From: a virus | Reading direction: 5' to 3' (one strand) | Length of the DNA: 32,201 nucleotides | IMG/VR virus record: IMGVR_UViG_3300043411_002457 | Span: 1-32,201 of that record | In this document: one piece after another, positions 6,825 to 14,248 of the stretch | How the letters are laid out: every line of letters begins with the position of its first letter | How positions within the stretch are numbered: the stretch's first letter is position 1 | Program-made: the position numbers and the translations under genes | Notes under the pieces: model-generated | What the model was told of the DNA's origin: nothing | Seen by the model: only the letters and a program-made list of their open reading frames with translations | The model's database searches: none

Positions 6825-7007
6825 CCAAGGAAAAGGGGTCTTAATAAAACAAAGGTTGGTTTTTCAATTGATAATAACATCCAAAAGGAATTTGAAAAAT
6901 ACTGCTCCATAAATATGAAAAACAAATCAGCGGTTGTTAATGACTTATTGAAAAAATTTCTCAAAAATAATAAAGTAAATGTTGAAGCAGATAATATGGA
7001 CATCTGA
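6822..7007 (+). CDS. Ribbon-helix-helix (Arc/CopG-type) DNA-binding protein
   Basis: A 61-residue basic protein. Residues 11-18 (KVGFSIDN) form the N-terminal beta ribbon, followed by helix A (IQKEFEKYCSIN) and helix B after the turn (KSAVVNDLLKKFLKN). This size and order are typical of Arc, MetJ and CopG-type dimers that insert the ribbon in the major groove. It sits directly upstream of TerL, with 1 nt between stop and ATG, and directly downstream of a perfect inverted repeat that carries its own start codon. Autoregulation, and control of the TerS/TerL divergence, are plausible inferences. Confidence 0.75.
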   Translation: MPRKRGLNKTKVGFSIDNNIQKEFEKYCSINMKNKSAVVNDLLKKFLKNNKVNVEADNMDI

Positions 7008-7008
7008 A

Positions 7009-9084
7009 ATGATTTCCGAGGCAACGGAAAAAATAAACAATGGATTTGTTCTTTCTAGACTTGACAATCCATTTTATGAAAAAACAGTTGGTTTAAGAAA
7101 TCAAGGTATTAAATTTAAAATGTCTGAATGGGAACAAGATGAATATATCAAGTGCGCTTTAGACGTTCATTACTTTGCTGAAAAATACTGTTATGTTAAA
7201 GGAGATGATGGTCAGCCCATAATAATAGAATTAAGAGATTATCAAAAAAAAATCCTAGATAATTTTACTAATAATAGATTCAATATCTTAATGGCTAGTC
7301 GACAGGTTGGTAAAACTGTATGTTCGTCAATAACAATTTTGCATTATTCTCTTTTTAATAACAATAAAAACGTTCTTGTAACAGCTAATAAATTAGATAC
7401 ATCAATTGAAATCTTAGATAAAATACGTGAAATATATCAAAGGTTGCCATTTTTTCTTCAGCAAGGAATTGTGAATTGGAACCAAAAGTTTATGACATTT
7501 GAGAATAAAAGTCGAATAAAGGGATTTGCCACAACAAAAACATCATCAATTGGACAGGCCGCAGACTTTCTATACCTCGATGAGTTTGCTCACATACCTG
7601 AAAATATCGCAGAGAAGTTTTATAAATCGGTATTTCCCACAGTATCCAACATAGATAATTCTAAAATCATAATAACGTCCACTCCAAATGGTCTTAATCT
7701 ATTCCATAAACTTCTAACGGAAGCTGAAAAGCCAGAAGGTGAAAAATCATCATATGTTGCTGATAGAGTATATTGGTGGCAAGTTCCAAAAAGATTCGTA
7801 ACATATATTAGAATAAACTCTAAAAAAATTGAATCTTTTGAAATAAAAAAAGAAGAGATATTCCAATATTTATCTAGTAAATACATTCTGAATAAAATTG
7901 AAATGAAATTTGATCACGAGATAAAAAAATGGGTTATACACGTTTATAATAGTGAAGATTGTCAAGAAGAGGACATTCTAAAGGAAGAATATAGAGGGAT
8001 TAGATTTTTAGAATTTTCAGAAATAACGACATGGAAAAAACAAGCCATTAAAAATATTGGAGGGGAGGATGCTTTCAATCAGGAATATGATATACGATTT
8101 ATAAATTCATCAAGAAATCTACTAAGTGAAGGTCTAATTGATGAACTAACTAAGAATAAAAAAGAATACGAGTGGAGAGAATTACCTGAATTTGACAGAT
8201 TAAAATTTTCATATAGAGATTTAAGTTGGGTAAAGAGTGAGGAAATATATATCCCAGAGCAGAAAAAAAATATTAAAGTTATTATATCTGTTGATTTGTC
8301 TGAAGGATTGGGACAAGATTACTCAGTTATAAACATATTTAAATTAGGGATCAAGGATGTTGAAACAATTGAGAGACAAAAATCCAAGTTCAAATCCATT
8401 GTAGATTTCTCTAAGTTAGAACAAATTGGACTATATAGAAGTAATGTGATTTCTGTAAAAGAATTGTCTGAATTGTTATATATTTTATGCTTTGAATACT
8501 TCAATCCCGATAATGTTAAAGTCATCTTAGAAATAAATACCTATGGGAATGAGTTGCTAGCTCATCTACCCAACGTATTTGAGGGAAACAATGACTATGG
8601 ATCTTATATCTTTATGAGGTATAAACATAGACAAGATGCTGTAGATGAAAAAATCGGAATTAAAATAGGTGATAATAAAAATCTTTTAGTTAAAGAATAC
8701 CAAGAACGAATGGAGTCTAAGTCCATTCAGATAAATCATGATTTAAATATATCAGAGGTCACGACATTTATTGGACACACTACCAATGCTGGTAATACTC
8801 GGTACGCGGCTGATGGGTCATCTAATGATGATATTGTAATGACATTAGTTTCTTTGAGTAGTGTCTTTTCCAAGGTCCAATTTTCTCAAATGGTAGATGA
8901 GTATATAAATGATTTTTCAGATGAGGAAACCAAAAAATACATTAATGAGTTTATGAATGGCGAAGACTATATCGAACCAATAAACTATTCACAAATTCTG
9001 AATATTCGAAGAAGGAAAATGAACGCCAAATCGGATATCAATGAGAAATCAATTGGTGATTGGATTGCTAGATTTAAAAGCTGA
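7009..9084 (+). CDS. 17: Terminase large subunit, gp17-like (TerL)
   Basis: The DNA packaging motor ATPase and headful nuclease. In the 691-residue frame from ATG 7009 the ATPase domain shows Walker A ASRQVGKT (about 96-103), Walker B FLYLDEF (187-193) and the coupling motif ITSTPNG. The C-terminal RNase H-fold nuclease has SVDLSEGLGQDYS (catalytic Asp near 429), ILEINTYGN with an acidic residue on the second strand, and DDIVMTL as the third acidic site. T4 gp17 is 610 residues, so this is somewhat longer. I chose ATG 7009, just after the upstream stop; an ATG at 6979 would overlap the ribbon-helix-helix gene by 29 nt. The 3' end overlaps a convergent gene by 36 nt. Confidence 0.95.
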   Translation: MISEATEKINNGFVLSRLDNPFYEKTVGLRNQGIKFKMSEWEQDEYIKCALDVHYFAEKYCYVKGDDGQPIIIELRDYQKKILDNFTNNRFNILMASRQVGKTVCSSITILHYSLFNNNKNVLVTANKLDTSIEILDKIREIYQRLPFFLQQGIVNWNQKFMTFENKSRIKGFATTKTSSIGQAADFLYLDEFAHIPENIAEKFYKSVFPTVSNIDNSKIIITSTPNGLNLFHKLLTEAEKPEGEKSSYVADRVYWWQVPKRFVTYIRINSKKIESFEIKKEEIFQYLSSKYILNKIEMKFDHEIKKWVIHVYNSEDCQEEDILKEEYRGIRFLEFSEITTWKKQAIKNIGGEDAFNQEYDIRFINSSRNLLSEGLIDELTKNKKEYEWRELPEFDRLKFSYRDLSWVKSEEIYIPEQKKNIKVIISVDLSEGLGQDYSVINIFKLGIKDVETIERQKSKFKSIVDFSKLEQIGLYRSNVISVKELSELLYILCFEYFNPDNVKVILEINTYGNELLAHLPNVFEGNNDYGSYIFMRYKHRQDAVDEKIGIKIGDNKNLLVKEYQERMESKSIQINHDLNISEVTTFIGHTTNAGNTRYAADGSSNDDIVMTLVSLSSVFSKVQFSQMVDEYINDFSDEETKKYINEFMNGEDYIEPINYSQILNIRRRKMNAKSDINEKSIGDWIARFKS

Positions 9085-9366
9085 TAGATCTTCAATTAAT
9101 CTGTATTTGATTTTTAAGGCATGTCTGTCTAAATTTGAATCATCTTCTTCAGCAAATTCGATCCAATTGACATACAGATGCTCTCTTAGTTCTTTTATTA
9201 GTGAGGGTCTGTCTTCGCCTGAAACACACAAAGCCCACGGTTCATACTCAATTCTAATATTTCGACCCTTATCACAGAGGTAGGGAAATAGTTTTATTTT
9301 CCTATTAGGAATAATTTTAATATCCTTGAACTGAAATTCAGAGAGATATATTGGTGATAAATCCAT
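9049..9366 (-). CDS. Small hypothetical protein downstream of ClpS
   Basis: A 105-residue protein, third in a minus-strand operon with the HAD phosphatase and ClpS; its ATG overlaps the ClpS stop (TAATG). It contains IEYEPWALCVSGED, then SLIKELREHLYVNWIEFAEEDDSNLDR, a strand-then-helix pattern ending in an acidic helix. Similar small proteins occur in bacteria and phages, sometimes with HicB-like folds, but I cannot name a family. The close coupling to ClpS makes a role in the same process conceivable. The last 12 codons overlap TerL on the other strand. Confidence 0.7.
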   Translation of the reverse strand: MDLSPIYLSEFQFKDIKIIPNRKIKLFPYLCDKGRNIRIEYEPWALCVSGEDRPSLIKELREHLYVNWIEFAEEDDSNLDRHALKIKYRLIEDLSAFKSSNPITN

Positions 9367-9647
9367 TAGTTTTTTTCCATAGTTGCAGATAAACCTGCTG
9401 ATTTTAATTTATCTTTCATTTTGGTGATTGTATCTTGATCTCCGTATTTAACATCACATTTTCCTCGGAAGTGTACAATATGAGCACATTGGGAAGCTTG
9501 CTCGTATTCATGATCACATACCTTCATCAGACAGGTTATTACCCAATCAAATGTATTATAGTCATCATTATTTACAATGAGTCTATATGGTAGGGAAGCA
9601 ATTTCGTCAACTTTGGATTTTGATTTTTTCTTAGTTATTGTTGCCAT
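9366..9647 (-). CDS. clpS: ClpS-like Clp protease adaptor (N-degron recognition)
   Basis: ClpS binds proteins with N-terminal Phe, Tyr, Trp or Leu and hands them to ClpA or ClpC for ClpP degradation. This 93-residue protein has the whole domain: LPYRLIVNNDDYNTFDWV (N27, D28 of the N-degron pocket), the helix QASQCAHIVHF with the conserved pocket His (H59), then GKCDVKYG and the C-terminal strand GLSATME. The NTF in place of TPM, and the QC..IVH..GKC and GLSA blocks, are the Bacteroidota form of ClpS, so it was probably taken from such a host. The first 18 residues are a basic leader. It is translated right after the HAD gene (1 nt between) and overlaps the next start. It may redirect host N-degron proteolysis or help remove host proteins. 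Confidence 0.9.
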   Translation of the reverse strand: MATITKKKSKSKVDEIASLPYRLIVNNDDYNTFDWVITCLMKVCDHEYEQASQCAHIVHFRGKCDVKYGDQDTITKMKDKLKSAGLSATMEKN

Positions 9648-9648
9648 A

Positions 9649-10146
9649 TTATAGTTTTATTTTTCTATTAACATCTATTATATCAACCTGACACGGTTGG
9701 GTTTTTGCCCATTCTCGAAATTTTATTAAATGCTCAACTCTATCATCATACATTGTTAGAATGTCAGGAGAGCATTTTTCAATGAGTTTCTCAAATAATT
9801 TAGCCTTGAACAGAAATGTATCCATTCCTGGATTGAGATGAATTTCATCAAAACTTAGGTTATTGCTATTCAGTATAGATTCAACTTCCTTTCTTAATTT
9901 TTCCATTCGACCGGTGGCTAGTACAACCAATGCGTTTTCGGAAATGGATTTCAGATACTGCCTGTAGACCCACTGATTCATAGGGATATGAAATATGTCT
10001 TGATCTAGTGTCTCCTTTTTGGACCACCAACCCCTATGTGGCCAATCAATATTTGTTTGCATTTTGAATGTCTTCTTCCCCTCCTCCGGCTCGGGGGTAT
10101 AGAAAAGAGTTCCATCAAAATCAAAAACGTATATTTTTCGAGACAT
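9649..10146 (-). CDS. HAD-superfamily phosphatase, 'Swiss Army Knife' RNA-repair-like
   Basis: A 165-residue protein from the internal ATG at 10146, which fits the start of the conserved fold; an upstream in-frame ATG at 10176 would add 10 residues. HAD motif I is VFDFDGTLF (nucleophile D9, acid D11), motif II is LATGR (T78), motif III is a Lys in FKAKLFEK, and motif IV is YDDR (D134, D135). The FYTPEP and WPHRGWW segments just after motif I match the HAD domain associated with Swiss Army Knife RNA-repair proteins, often found in phages, where the domain is thought to process phosphate ends of nucleic acids. It leads the operon with ClpS. TTAATATATA lies 4 nt before the start. The fold and catalytic residues are clear; the substrate is not. 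Confidence 0.85.
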   Translation of the reverse strand: MSRKIYVFDFDGTLFYTPEPEEGKKTFKMQTNIDWPHRGWWSKKETLDQDIFHIPMNQWVYRQYLKSISENALVVLATGRMEKLRKEVESILNSNNLSFDEIHLNPGMDTFLFKAKLFEKLIEKCSPDILTMYDDRVEHLIKFREWAKTQPCQVDIIDVNRKIKL

Positions 10147-10150
10147 ACTG

Positions 10151-10227
10151 TATATATTAAAAAGACGATACAGCAAATATAGAAAATTTTCCTAAAAAGA
10201 CCTCTTTTTTATTTTAATATATAATTT
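10151..10227. promoter_or_regulatory. Divergent promoter region with two TATATA boxes
   Basis: The gap between two divergent genes holds TTAATATATA on the minus strand (10151-10160) and TTAATATATAATTT on the plus strand (10214-10227). Each box ends 0-4 nt before its ATG. A short T-rich stretch separates them. Confidence 0.4.
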
Positions 10228-10662
10228 ATGTGGCAAAATTTTCTTAAAATATCACTGATTATTGTGGTTATATTATTGGGTCTATCGATTCTTTTTTGGA
10301 GAGATGAATTGAAAGATATTTTCAATGGTGGATCTATCGAAAAGATACTGGAACTAGAAAAGAGAAACAAAGAGGTAGAGGAGAGAAACAAAATTCTAAA
10401 TGATAGTTTGTCATTTTACGATCGAAGACATTCTGTTGACTCCCTTAAAATAGTTTCTTTAGAAACTGAAATTGATAGTATCGATATAGATATTGATATC
10501 ATTGATGGTAAAGTAAGGATGACAAAAAAAGAGCTTGAAAGAATCAAAAAAGAACATAAAGATTCTAAATCAATAATAGAAAAAATTAAAAACACCCCCA
10601 ACACAAAATCAGGAGACGAACTTCTCCTTTCAATAGATCAAAAATTAAAAAAAATTAAATGA
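10228..10662 (+). CDS. Single-span membrane coiled-coil protein, inner-spanin-like
   Basis: A 144-residue protein. Residues 6-24 form one strongly hydrophobic segment (ISLIIVVILLGLSILF), followed by a long charged coiled-coil (about 37-130, with ELEKRNKEVEERNKIL and KKELERIKKEHKD). Topology would be N-in, C-out in the inner membrane. The next gene overlaps by 4 nt (ATGA) and encodes a secreted coiled-coil protein. An inner membrane coiled coil coupled to a second exported protein is the pattern of i-spanin/o-spanin pairs that disrupt the outer membrane at lysis. The second partner lacks a lipobox, so this remains a topology-based guess; a virion or superinfection role is possible. Confidence 0.65.
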   Translation: MWQNFLKISLIIVVILLGLSILFWRDELKDIFNGGSIEKILELEKRNKEVEERNKILNDSLSFYDRRHSVDSLKIVSLETEIDSIDIDIDIIDGKVRMTKKELERIKKEHKDSKSIIEKIKNTPNTKSGDELLLSIDQKLKKIK

Positions 10663-11198
10663 GATATATTATTTCAATTTTATTTATAATACAGTCGATA
10701 TTTTTATTCGGACAGGGACCTATTGGCAAAAAATATGACAATATTCGACTCGATCGAGAGACTTTTCCATCATATGTTATAGCTAATGAGAGTGACACTA
10801 TTGGTATCGCATTTACATTAGAGGATGTTAGAAAACTTGATAAGAGTCTTGAGCTATTAGAATACTTAGAAGATAGATCGGGTAAAATTGACACAACTCT
10901 TTATTACTATGTTAGTTTGGTTGGAGATTTGGAGCTAAAGATAGAGCTTCAAAAAAATAAAATATTAAATTTAATTACTCAGTCCACGATAAAGGACTCC
11001 ATGATAGAGGATCTCAAATCTAAAGTATCTGTCCTAGAGGATATTAAAAAGAATAGTGATCAAATTGTTAAGAACAAAGATGTGATTATTGAAGAACAGG
11101 ATAAAGAAATAAAAAAGCAAAAATTCCTTAAAACTCTATATCTAGGAGTTGGTGTAGTGATTACAGTAACATTAACAATTTTCTCTCTTCGTCAATAA
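10659..11198 (+). CDS. Secreted coiled-coil protein with C-terminal membrane anchor
   Basis: A 179-residue protein with a cleavable-looking signal (residues 1-18, ending LFGQ), a folded domain with RETFPSYVIANESDT and DVRKLDKSLELLEYL, a coiled coil (about 95-150) and a hydrophobic C-terminal helix (YLGVGVVITVTLTIF). It would span the periplasm with a C-terminal tail in a membrane. Similar two-gene cassettes occur in Bacteroidota phages, often next to lysis genes. It is coupled by ATGA overlap to the upstream membrane protein. A spanin-like role is possible but unproven; there is no lipobox Cys. Confidence 0.65.
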   Translation: MRYIISILFIIQSIFLFGQGPIGKKYDNIRLDRETFPSYVIANESDTIGIAFTLEDVRKLDKSLELLEYLEDRSGKIDTTLYYYVSLVGDLELKIELQKNKILNLITQSTIKDSMIEDLKSKVSVLEDIKKNSDQIVKNKDVIIEEQDKEIKKQKFLKTLYLGVGVVITVTLTIFSLRQ

Positions 11199-11214
11199 AA
11201 TGACTTTTTTAAAG

Positions 11215-11235
11215 TAATATATAGTATAAAATATA
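11215..11235 (+). promoter_or_regulatory. TATATA-type phage promoter box
   Basis: TAATATATAGTATAAAATATA ends 8 nt before the ATG of the Q/A/P-rich protein gene. Two overlapping boxes may be present. Confidence 0.35.
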
Positions 11236-11243
11236 GTAATAAT

Positions 11244-11786
11244 ATGAGATATATCAAACAGTTTGAAAAACATAAAGCTTCAAAAAAATTAAACGAAATA
11301 ATTAATGAAGCTGTAATGCAAGTTGATGATATCGCTAAAGTAAGAGCTGTAGCTGATATACCACAATCATTGATTAATGCTGTTGTGAAAAAGTGCAAAG
11401 ACGGATCCGGCAAAAATGTGAGATCCTTCTATAGCGATAATGACATTGCTGAGGAAATTGTTAAGCATGTTTTTAATACGTATCTAAACATTGATCATAT
11501 TTCGACTGTTCCTTTTGTTGGTGGTACAGACAAATCACAGGCTCAGCCACTACAAGCACAACCACAGGTTCAACCTCAGGCACAAATTCAACCTCAGGCA
11601 CAGGCCCAAGCACAACCGCAGATTGATCCCCAATCTCAAGCGCAGGCTCAACCACAAATTCAATCAGATGAGCAGACCCAACCACAAGTACAAGTTCAAG
11701 TAGAAGCTCAACCTGATGAATTTGAAGAAGTTCAGGAAGAGGATGAAGAGGATGAAGAAACAGAATCTGAAGATCTTCCGATCTAA
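11244..11786 (+). CDS. Capsid-targeted-like protein with AQPQ repeats and acidic tail
   Basis: A 180-residue protein in three parts. Residues 1-22 start MRYIKQFEKHK and include LNE18 and INE22-A23, both fitting the (L/I)xE rule for gp21-type prohead cleavage. Residues 23-90 form a small helical domain. From about 93 to 150 the sequence is a low-complexity run of Gln, Ala and Pro in AQPQ or QAQ units, then an acidic tail (EEDEEDEETESED) to the end. A head-core or internal protein fits this plan: disordered, charged and cleavable. It is not similar to any T4 core protein that I can name. A strong terminator follows at 11823-11848. Confidence 0.75.
   Translation: MRYIKQFEKHKASKKLNEIINEAVMQVDDIAKVRAVADIPQSLINAVVKKCKDGSGKNVRSFYSDNDIAEEIVKHVFNTYLNIDHISTVPFVGGTDKSQAQPLQAQPQVQPQAQIQPQAQAQAQPQIDPQSQAQAQPQIQSDEQTQPQVQVQVEAQPDEFEEVQEEDEEDEETESEDLPI
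11533..11710 (+). repeat. Degenerate short tandem repeat coding for AQPQ units
   Basis: Copies of sequences such as CAGGCTCAACCACAA and CAAGCACAACCGCAG repeat about every 6-12 bp. They are imperfect, so slippage has been followed by point mutation. They encode the Q/A/P region of the surrounding gene. Confidence 0.65.
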
Positions 11787-11822
11787 TAAATACAACTCCA
11801 AACATCTTCGTATTTTGGACCA

Positions 11823-11848
11823 AAAAACGACCTTGATTGGTCGTTTTT
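11823..11848 (+). terminator. Intrinsic terminator
   Basis: AAAAACGACC-TTGATT-GGTCGTTTTT is a perfect 10-bp stem with a 6-nt loop, ending in five T. It ends the transcript of the Q/A/P-rich gene, and its A tract also lets it work on the other strand. Confidence 0.85.
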
Positions 11849-11859
11849 ACTTTTAAAAA

Positions 11860-11868
11860 TTATATATA
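11860..11868 (+). promoter_or_regulatory. TATATA-type phage promoter box
   Basis: TTATATATA follows the terminator directly and ends 4 nt before the ATG of the isochorismatase-like gene. A terminator followed by such a box argues for an independent transcription start. Confidence 0.45.
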
Positions 11869-11872
11869 GATA

Positions 11873-12484
11873 ATGGTTATTGATAGATTTGAAAAATTCT
11901 CCTCTGATGGTCTTATAATTGTCGATGTTCAGAAATCTTTCTCTAAGTTTTTTACAAATAAATATGTTGATGAATTAAATAAATATTGCAAAGAATTTAG
12001 TGACGTTTATCAAATATGGGATAACCACATTGATGGTACTGGAGTTGATAAAGATTATCTATATGATGCCAATCCAAAAATTCCAATACACAACGACCTA
12101 TATCATTTTCCAAACCAAAGAGATCTTATTGAAAAAAGATATAACTATAATGTTAATATCGATTTTTATAAAAAAATCTTAGACGTAGATCAATACAAAG
12201 ACATAAAAAATCGTGAGTCTTTAAAATCATTAAAAAAAGGAGAATCGTTTAAGACCAAAGAGGGAACATATATTGTTTTTGTTGGAAATAAACATAGATG
12301 GACTCATGTGGGAATAAAACTAACTAACCTATTTTTGTCACTACGGAATCGAAATATTACGATCGTTGGTGGATCTGACTCTGAGTGCTTAGAAGACATG
12401 ATTGTTTCTGCCAGATCCTTGGGTGTAACAATTGAAAGGAATTGGAGATTTATCTATTCTGCAAATCACTGTCCTATAAAATAA
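11873..12484 (+). CDS. Isochorismatase/nicotinamidase-like cysteine hydrolase
   Basis: A 203-residue protein that appears to have the Rossmann-like fold of the isochorismatase family, which includes nicotinamidase PncA. Strand 1 is GLIIVDVQKSF with the expected Asp (D18) before Gln. A Lys lies in VGNKHRW (K140), where the family has its catalytic Lys. The ITIVGGSDSECLEDMIVSARSLG block matches the nucleophile strand and helix (C172 followed by a small-residue helix), as in the usual CV..TA.dA..G. If active it would cleave an amide such as nicotinamide, or a vinyl ether, and could act in NAD salvage during infection. The substrate cannot be told from sequence. Similarity is moderate and residue spacing partly unusual (a long insert between D18 and K140). 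Confidence 0.6.
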   Translation: MVIDRFEKFSSDGLIIVDVQKSFSKFFTNKYVDELNKYCKEFSDVYQIWDNHIDGTGVDKDYLYDANPKIPIHNDLYHFPNQRDLIEKRYNYNVNIDFYKKILDVDQYKDIKNRESLKSLKKGESFKTKEGTYIVFVGNKHRWTHVGIKLTNLFLSLRNRNITIVGGSDSECLEDMIVSARSLGVTIERNWRFIYSANHCPIK

Positions 12485-12494
12485 TATATATTTT
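12482..12494 (+). promoter_or_regulatory. TATATA-type phage promoter box
   Basis: TAATATATATTTT lies directly against the GTG start of the amidoligase-like gene and overlaps the previous stop codon. Confidence 0.35.
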
Positions 12495-13583
12495 GTGATT
12501 CATAAATATATTCACTTTATAAATGAGATTAATAAGTCTAAGATGGATATGTTTATGGATCCATCAATATCTAATCTATTCACAACATCTATTGAAATAG
12601 AGCTCGAATCTACTAAGTTGGGTGAGTCTACTTCGGAATACACCAATAATCAAGTTCTATCAATAATGAAATTAATAAAAAATTCTCTTTTGAAGGAATT
12701 GGGTAGATCTGATTGGTTTGATTTAGATAAAAACTCGAAATTTATCGATGATATACTCAATGAGATTGAAAATGACTATGACGACGATGAATATATTTTA
12801 GATGAAGTTTTATCTGAAAAAACATATCGAAGAAACAGAGAAAGACTATTTGTTGTTCAAGTAGTTAAACCCTTAGTTATAAACTATTTTTTTAAAGATA
12901 ATTTTGTTTATTTAATAAAGAAATTTAAAGACGAATTTCCATTCTTTTATAAAAAGTGGTCCAAACATCTAAAATTTGAAATCGATAACACCTTAGATAG
13001 GGGAATAGAATTATCCAACTCTACATATTTCATTGGTGTGGATAATCTTATAGATCTTATAAATGATTTCTATGATGAGTATGAGACAAATAAAAAATGG
13101 AAATTTCAAGACTCTACAGGAATACATATAAATATTGGATCCATCAAGAAAGAAATATTTAATCCCATAAAGGGCATTTTATTTTTAGACGACGAAGGAA
13201 GTGATCCTTTTGTCTTTAAAAATATGACGTGGAGACATAATAATAAATACTGCGGATCTCTTAGAGATGAATTAAAGAAAGATAAAGATCTCATCTCTAA
13301 ATCTTTTGAATGCTTAAAATCGGGTAATATATCAGATTGTGAAGAGTTATTAAACAATAAACTTCAATCAATACTAATTGATAACGGATATAAGAATTTT
13401 GGACTTAATCTTTTGAATTTCAATAAAAATTATGTAGAATTTCGATATCCTGGTGGAGATATCGAAAAGGATGTTCTAATAGATAAAATCTTATACTTCA
13501 TGTATGTTTACTACATGATGGTAAATCCCAATTTAGATAAAAAGGAATACCACAAAAAGCTATATAAATTTCTATCGAACTAG
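12495..13583 (+). CDS. Amidoligase-like (glutamine-synthetase-fold) protein with capsid-targeting-like N-terminus
   Basis: A 362-residue protein beginning at GTG with MIHKYIHFINE, whose INE11 fits the capsid-targeting and cleavage pattern; this peptide supports the GTG start. The rest shows the signature blocks of the amidoligase_2 family: SIEIELES (about 33-40, metal-binding acidic strand), TGIHINIG (208-215, in place of the usual S-G-x-H-x-H) and YVEFRYPGG (313-321). Family members form amide or peptide bonds between a carboxylate and an amine with ATP, and have been proposed to modify proteins, peptides or cell-wall components. Between the blocks lie long helical, charged inserts. Activity is plausible because the acidic strand and EFR motif are intact. 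Packaging into the head is inference from the N-terminus. Confidence 0.7.
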   Translation: MIHKYIHFINEINKSKMDMFMDPSISNLFTTSIEIELESTKLGESTSEYTNNQVLSIMKLIKNSLLKELGRSDWFDLDKNSKFIDDILNEIENDYDDDEYILDEVLSEKTYRRNRERLFVVQVVKPLVINYFFKDNFVYLIKKFKDEFPFFYKKWSKHLKFEIDNTLDRGIELSNSTYFIGVDNLIDLINDFYDEYETNKKWKFQDSTGIHINIGSIKKEIFNPIKGILFLDDEGSDPFVFKNMTWRHNNKYCGSLRDELKKDKDLISKSFECLKSGNISDCEELLNNKLQSILIDNGYKNFGLNLLNFNKNYVEFRYPGGDIEKDVLIDKILYFMYVYYMMVNPNLDKKEYHKKLYKFLSN

Positions 13584-13585
13584 AA

Positions 13586-14233
13586 TTACTTTATAATTTC
13601 TGAGCTTTCTACCTCTTCAACTAATTCACTACCTCCCAAATTAGCTGCCCAAATTGAAATATCTTTAGTTAGGTCCTTTGATTGATTGTCATAGTAATTT
13701 ATGATCTTAGATATCTCTCCTATCCTTCTTAGGATATTGGCAAATAGATAAGCATCCTTGGTTAAACCTTTTATCTTATGGGTCGATATTATGTGGTACA
13801 GATATGTAACCTCTGTTGGTGTCATATCAACGGATAGATATTCCTTATCATTAGGAAAGGATAACTCTTTCATTCCGACCATAAGGTCAGTTAATTCTAT
13901 CGCAATAAAAACGGTATTTACATCATATTCCATTTTTTGAAGAATCAAATTAGTCAAGAATGTATATTGTGGTCTATTCATATGAAATTTAAACTTAGAA
14001 TCTCTAAGATCGACCTTTAGGTTTCTAATAAAATCTTGAGCCTTGGCGTACAAAACATCTTTTTCTTCCTCAGTTGCGTTCTTTCCAGTCTCGCTTTTTA
14101 TATAATTACTAAAATCTTCAATATATGAGTCCATTCTAGACTCAGTGTCGAAATTCAATAATCTATGCTCATTTTCCTTCTCAACGAAAACCATTTCTGG
14201 CTTTACTGAAACTGTTTCAATTTTATTTTCCAT
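13586..14233 (-). CDS. Hypothetical protein
   Basis: A 215-residue soluble, mostly helical protein that I do not recognise. It is the last gene of a minus-strand run that begins with the tape measure. Features are an acidic N-terminal linker, a region MNRPQYTFLTNLILQKMEYDV that may be conserved, and a C-terminal Glu-rich tail. Convergent with the amidoligase-like gene (2 nt between stops). Position after the tape measure suggests a tail or baseplate-associated role, but no motif supports this. Confidence 0.65.
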   Translation of the reverse strand: MENKIETVSVKPEMVFVEKENEHRLLNFDTESRMDSYIEDFSNYIKSETGKNATEEEKDVLYAKAQDFIRNLKVDLRDSKFKFHMNRPQYTFLTNLILQKMEYDVNTVFIAIELTDLMVGMKELSFPNDKEYLSVDMTPTEVTYLYHIISTHKIKGLTKDAYLFANILRRIGEISKIINYYDNQSKDLTKDISIWAANLGGSELVEEVESSEIIK

Positions 14234-14248
14234 TATTATGTTATTTTT

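Noticed and set aside
6979-7008. Longer TerL start at ATG 6979
   Set aside because: It would overlap the ribbon-helix-helix gene by 29 nt and add ten residues without similarity to gp17; ATG 7009 follows that gene's stop directly.
11533-11710. AQPQ coding repeat as a CRISPR-like or replication-origin repeat
   Set aside because: Units are imperfect, have no spacers and keep the reading frame, so they are protein repeats.
11473-11823. Open frames opposite or out of frame with the Q/A/P repeats
   Set aside because: They are shadows of the low-complexity repeat; the true frame has leader, box and terminator.
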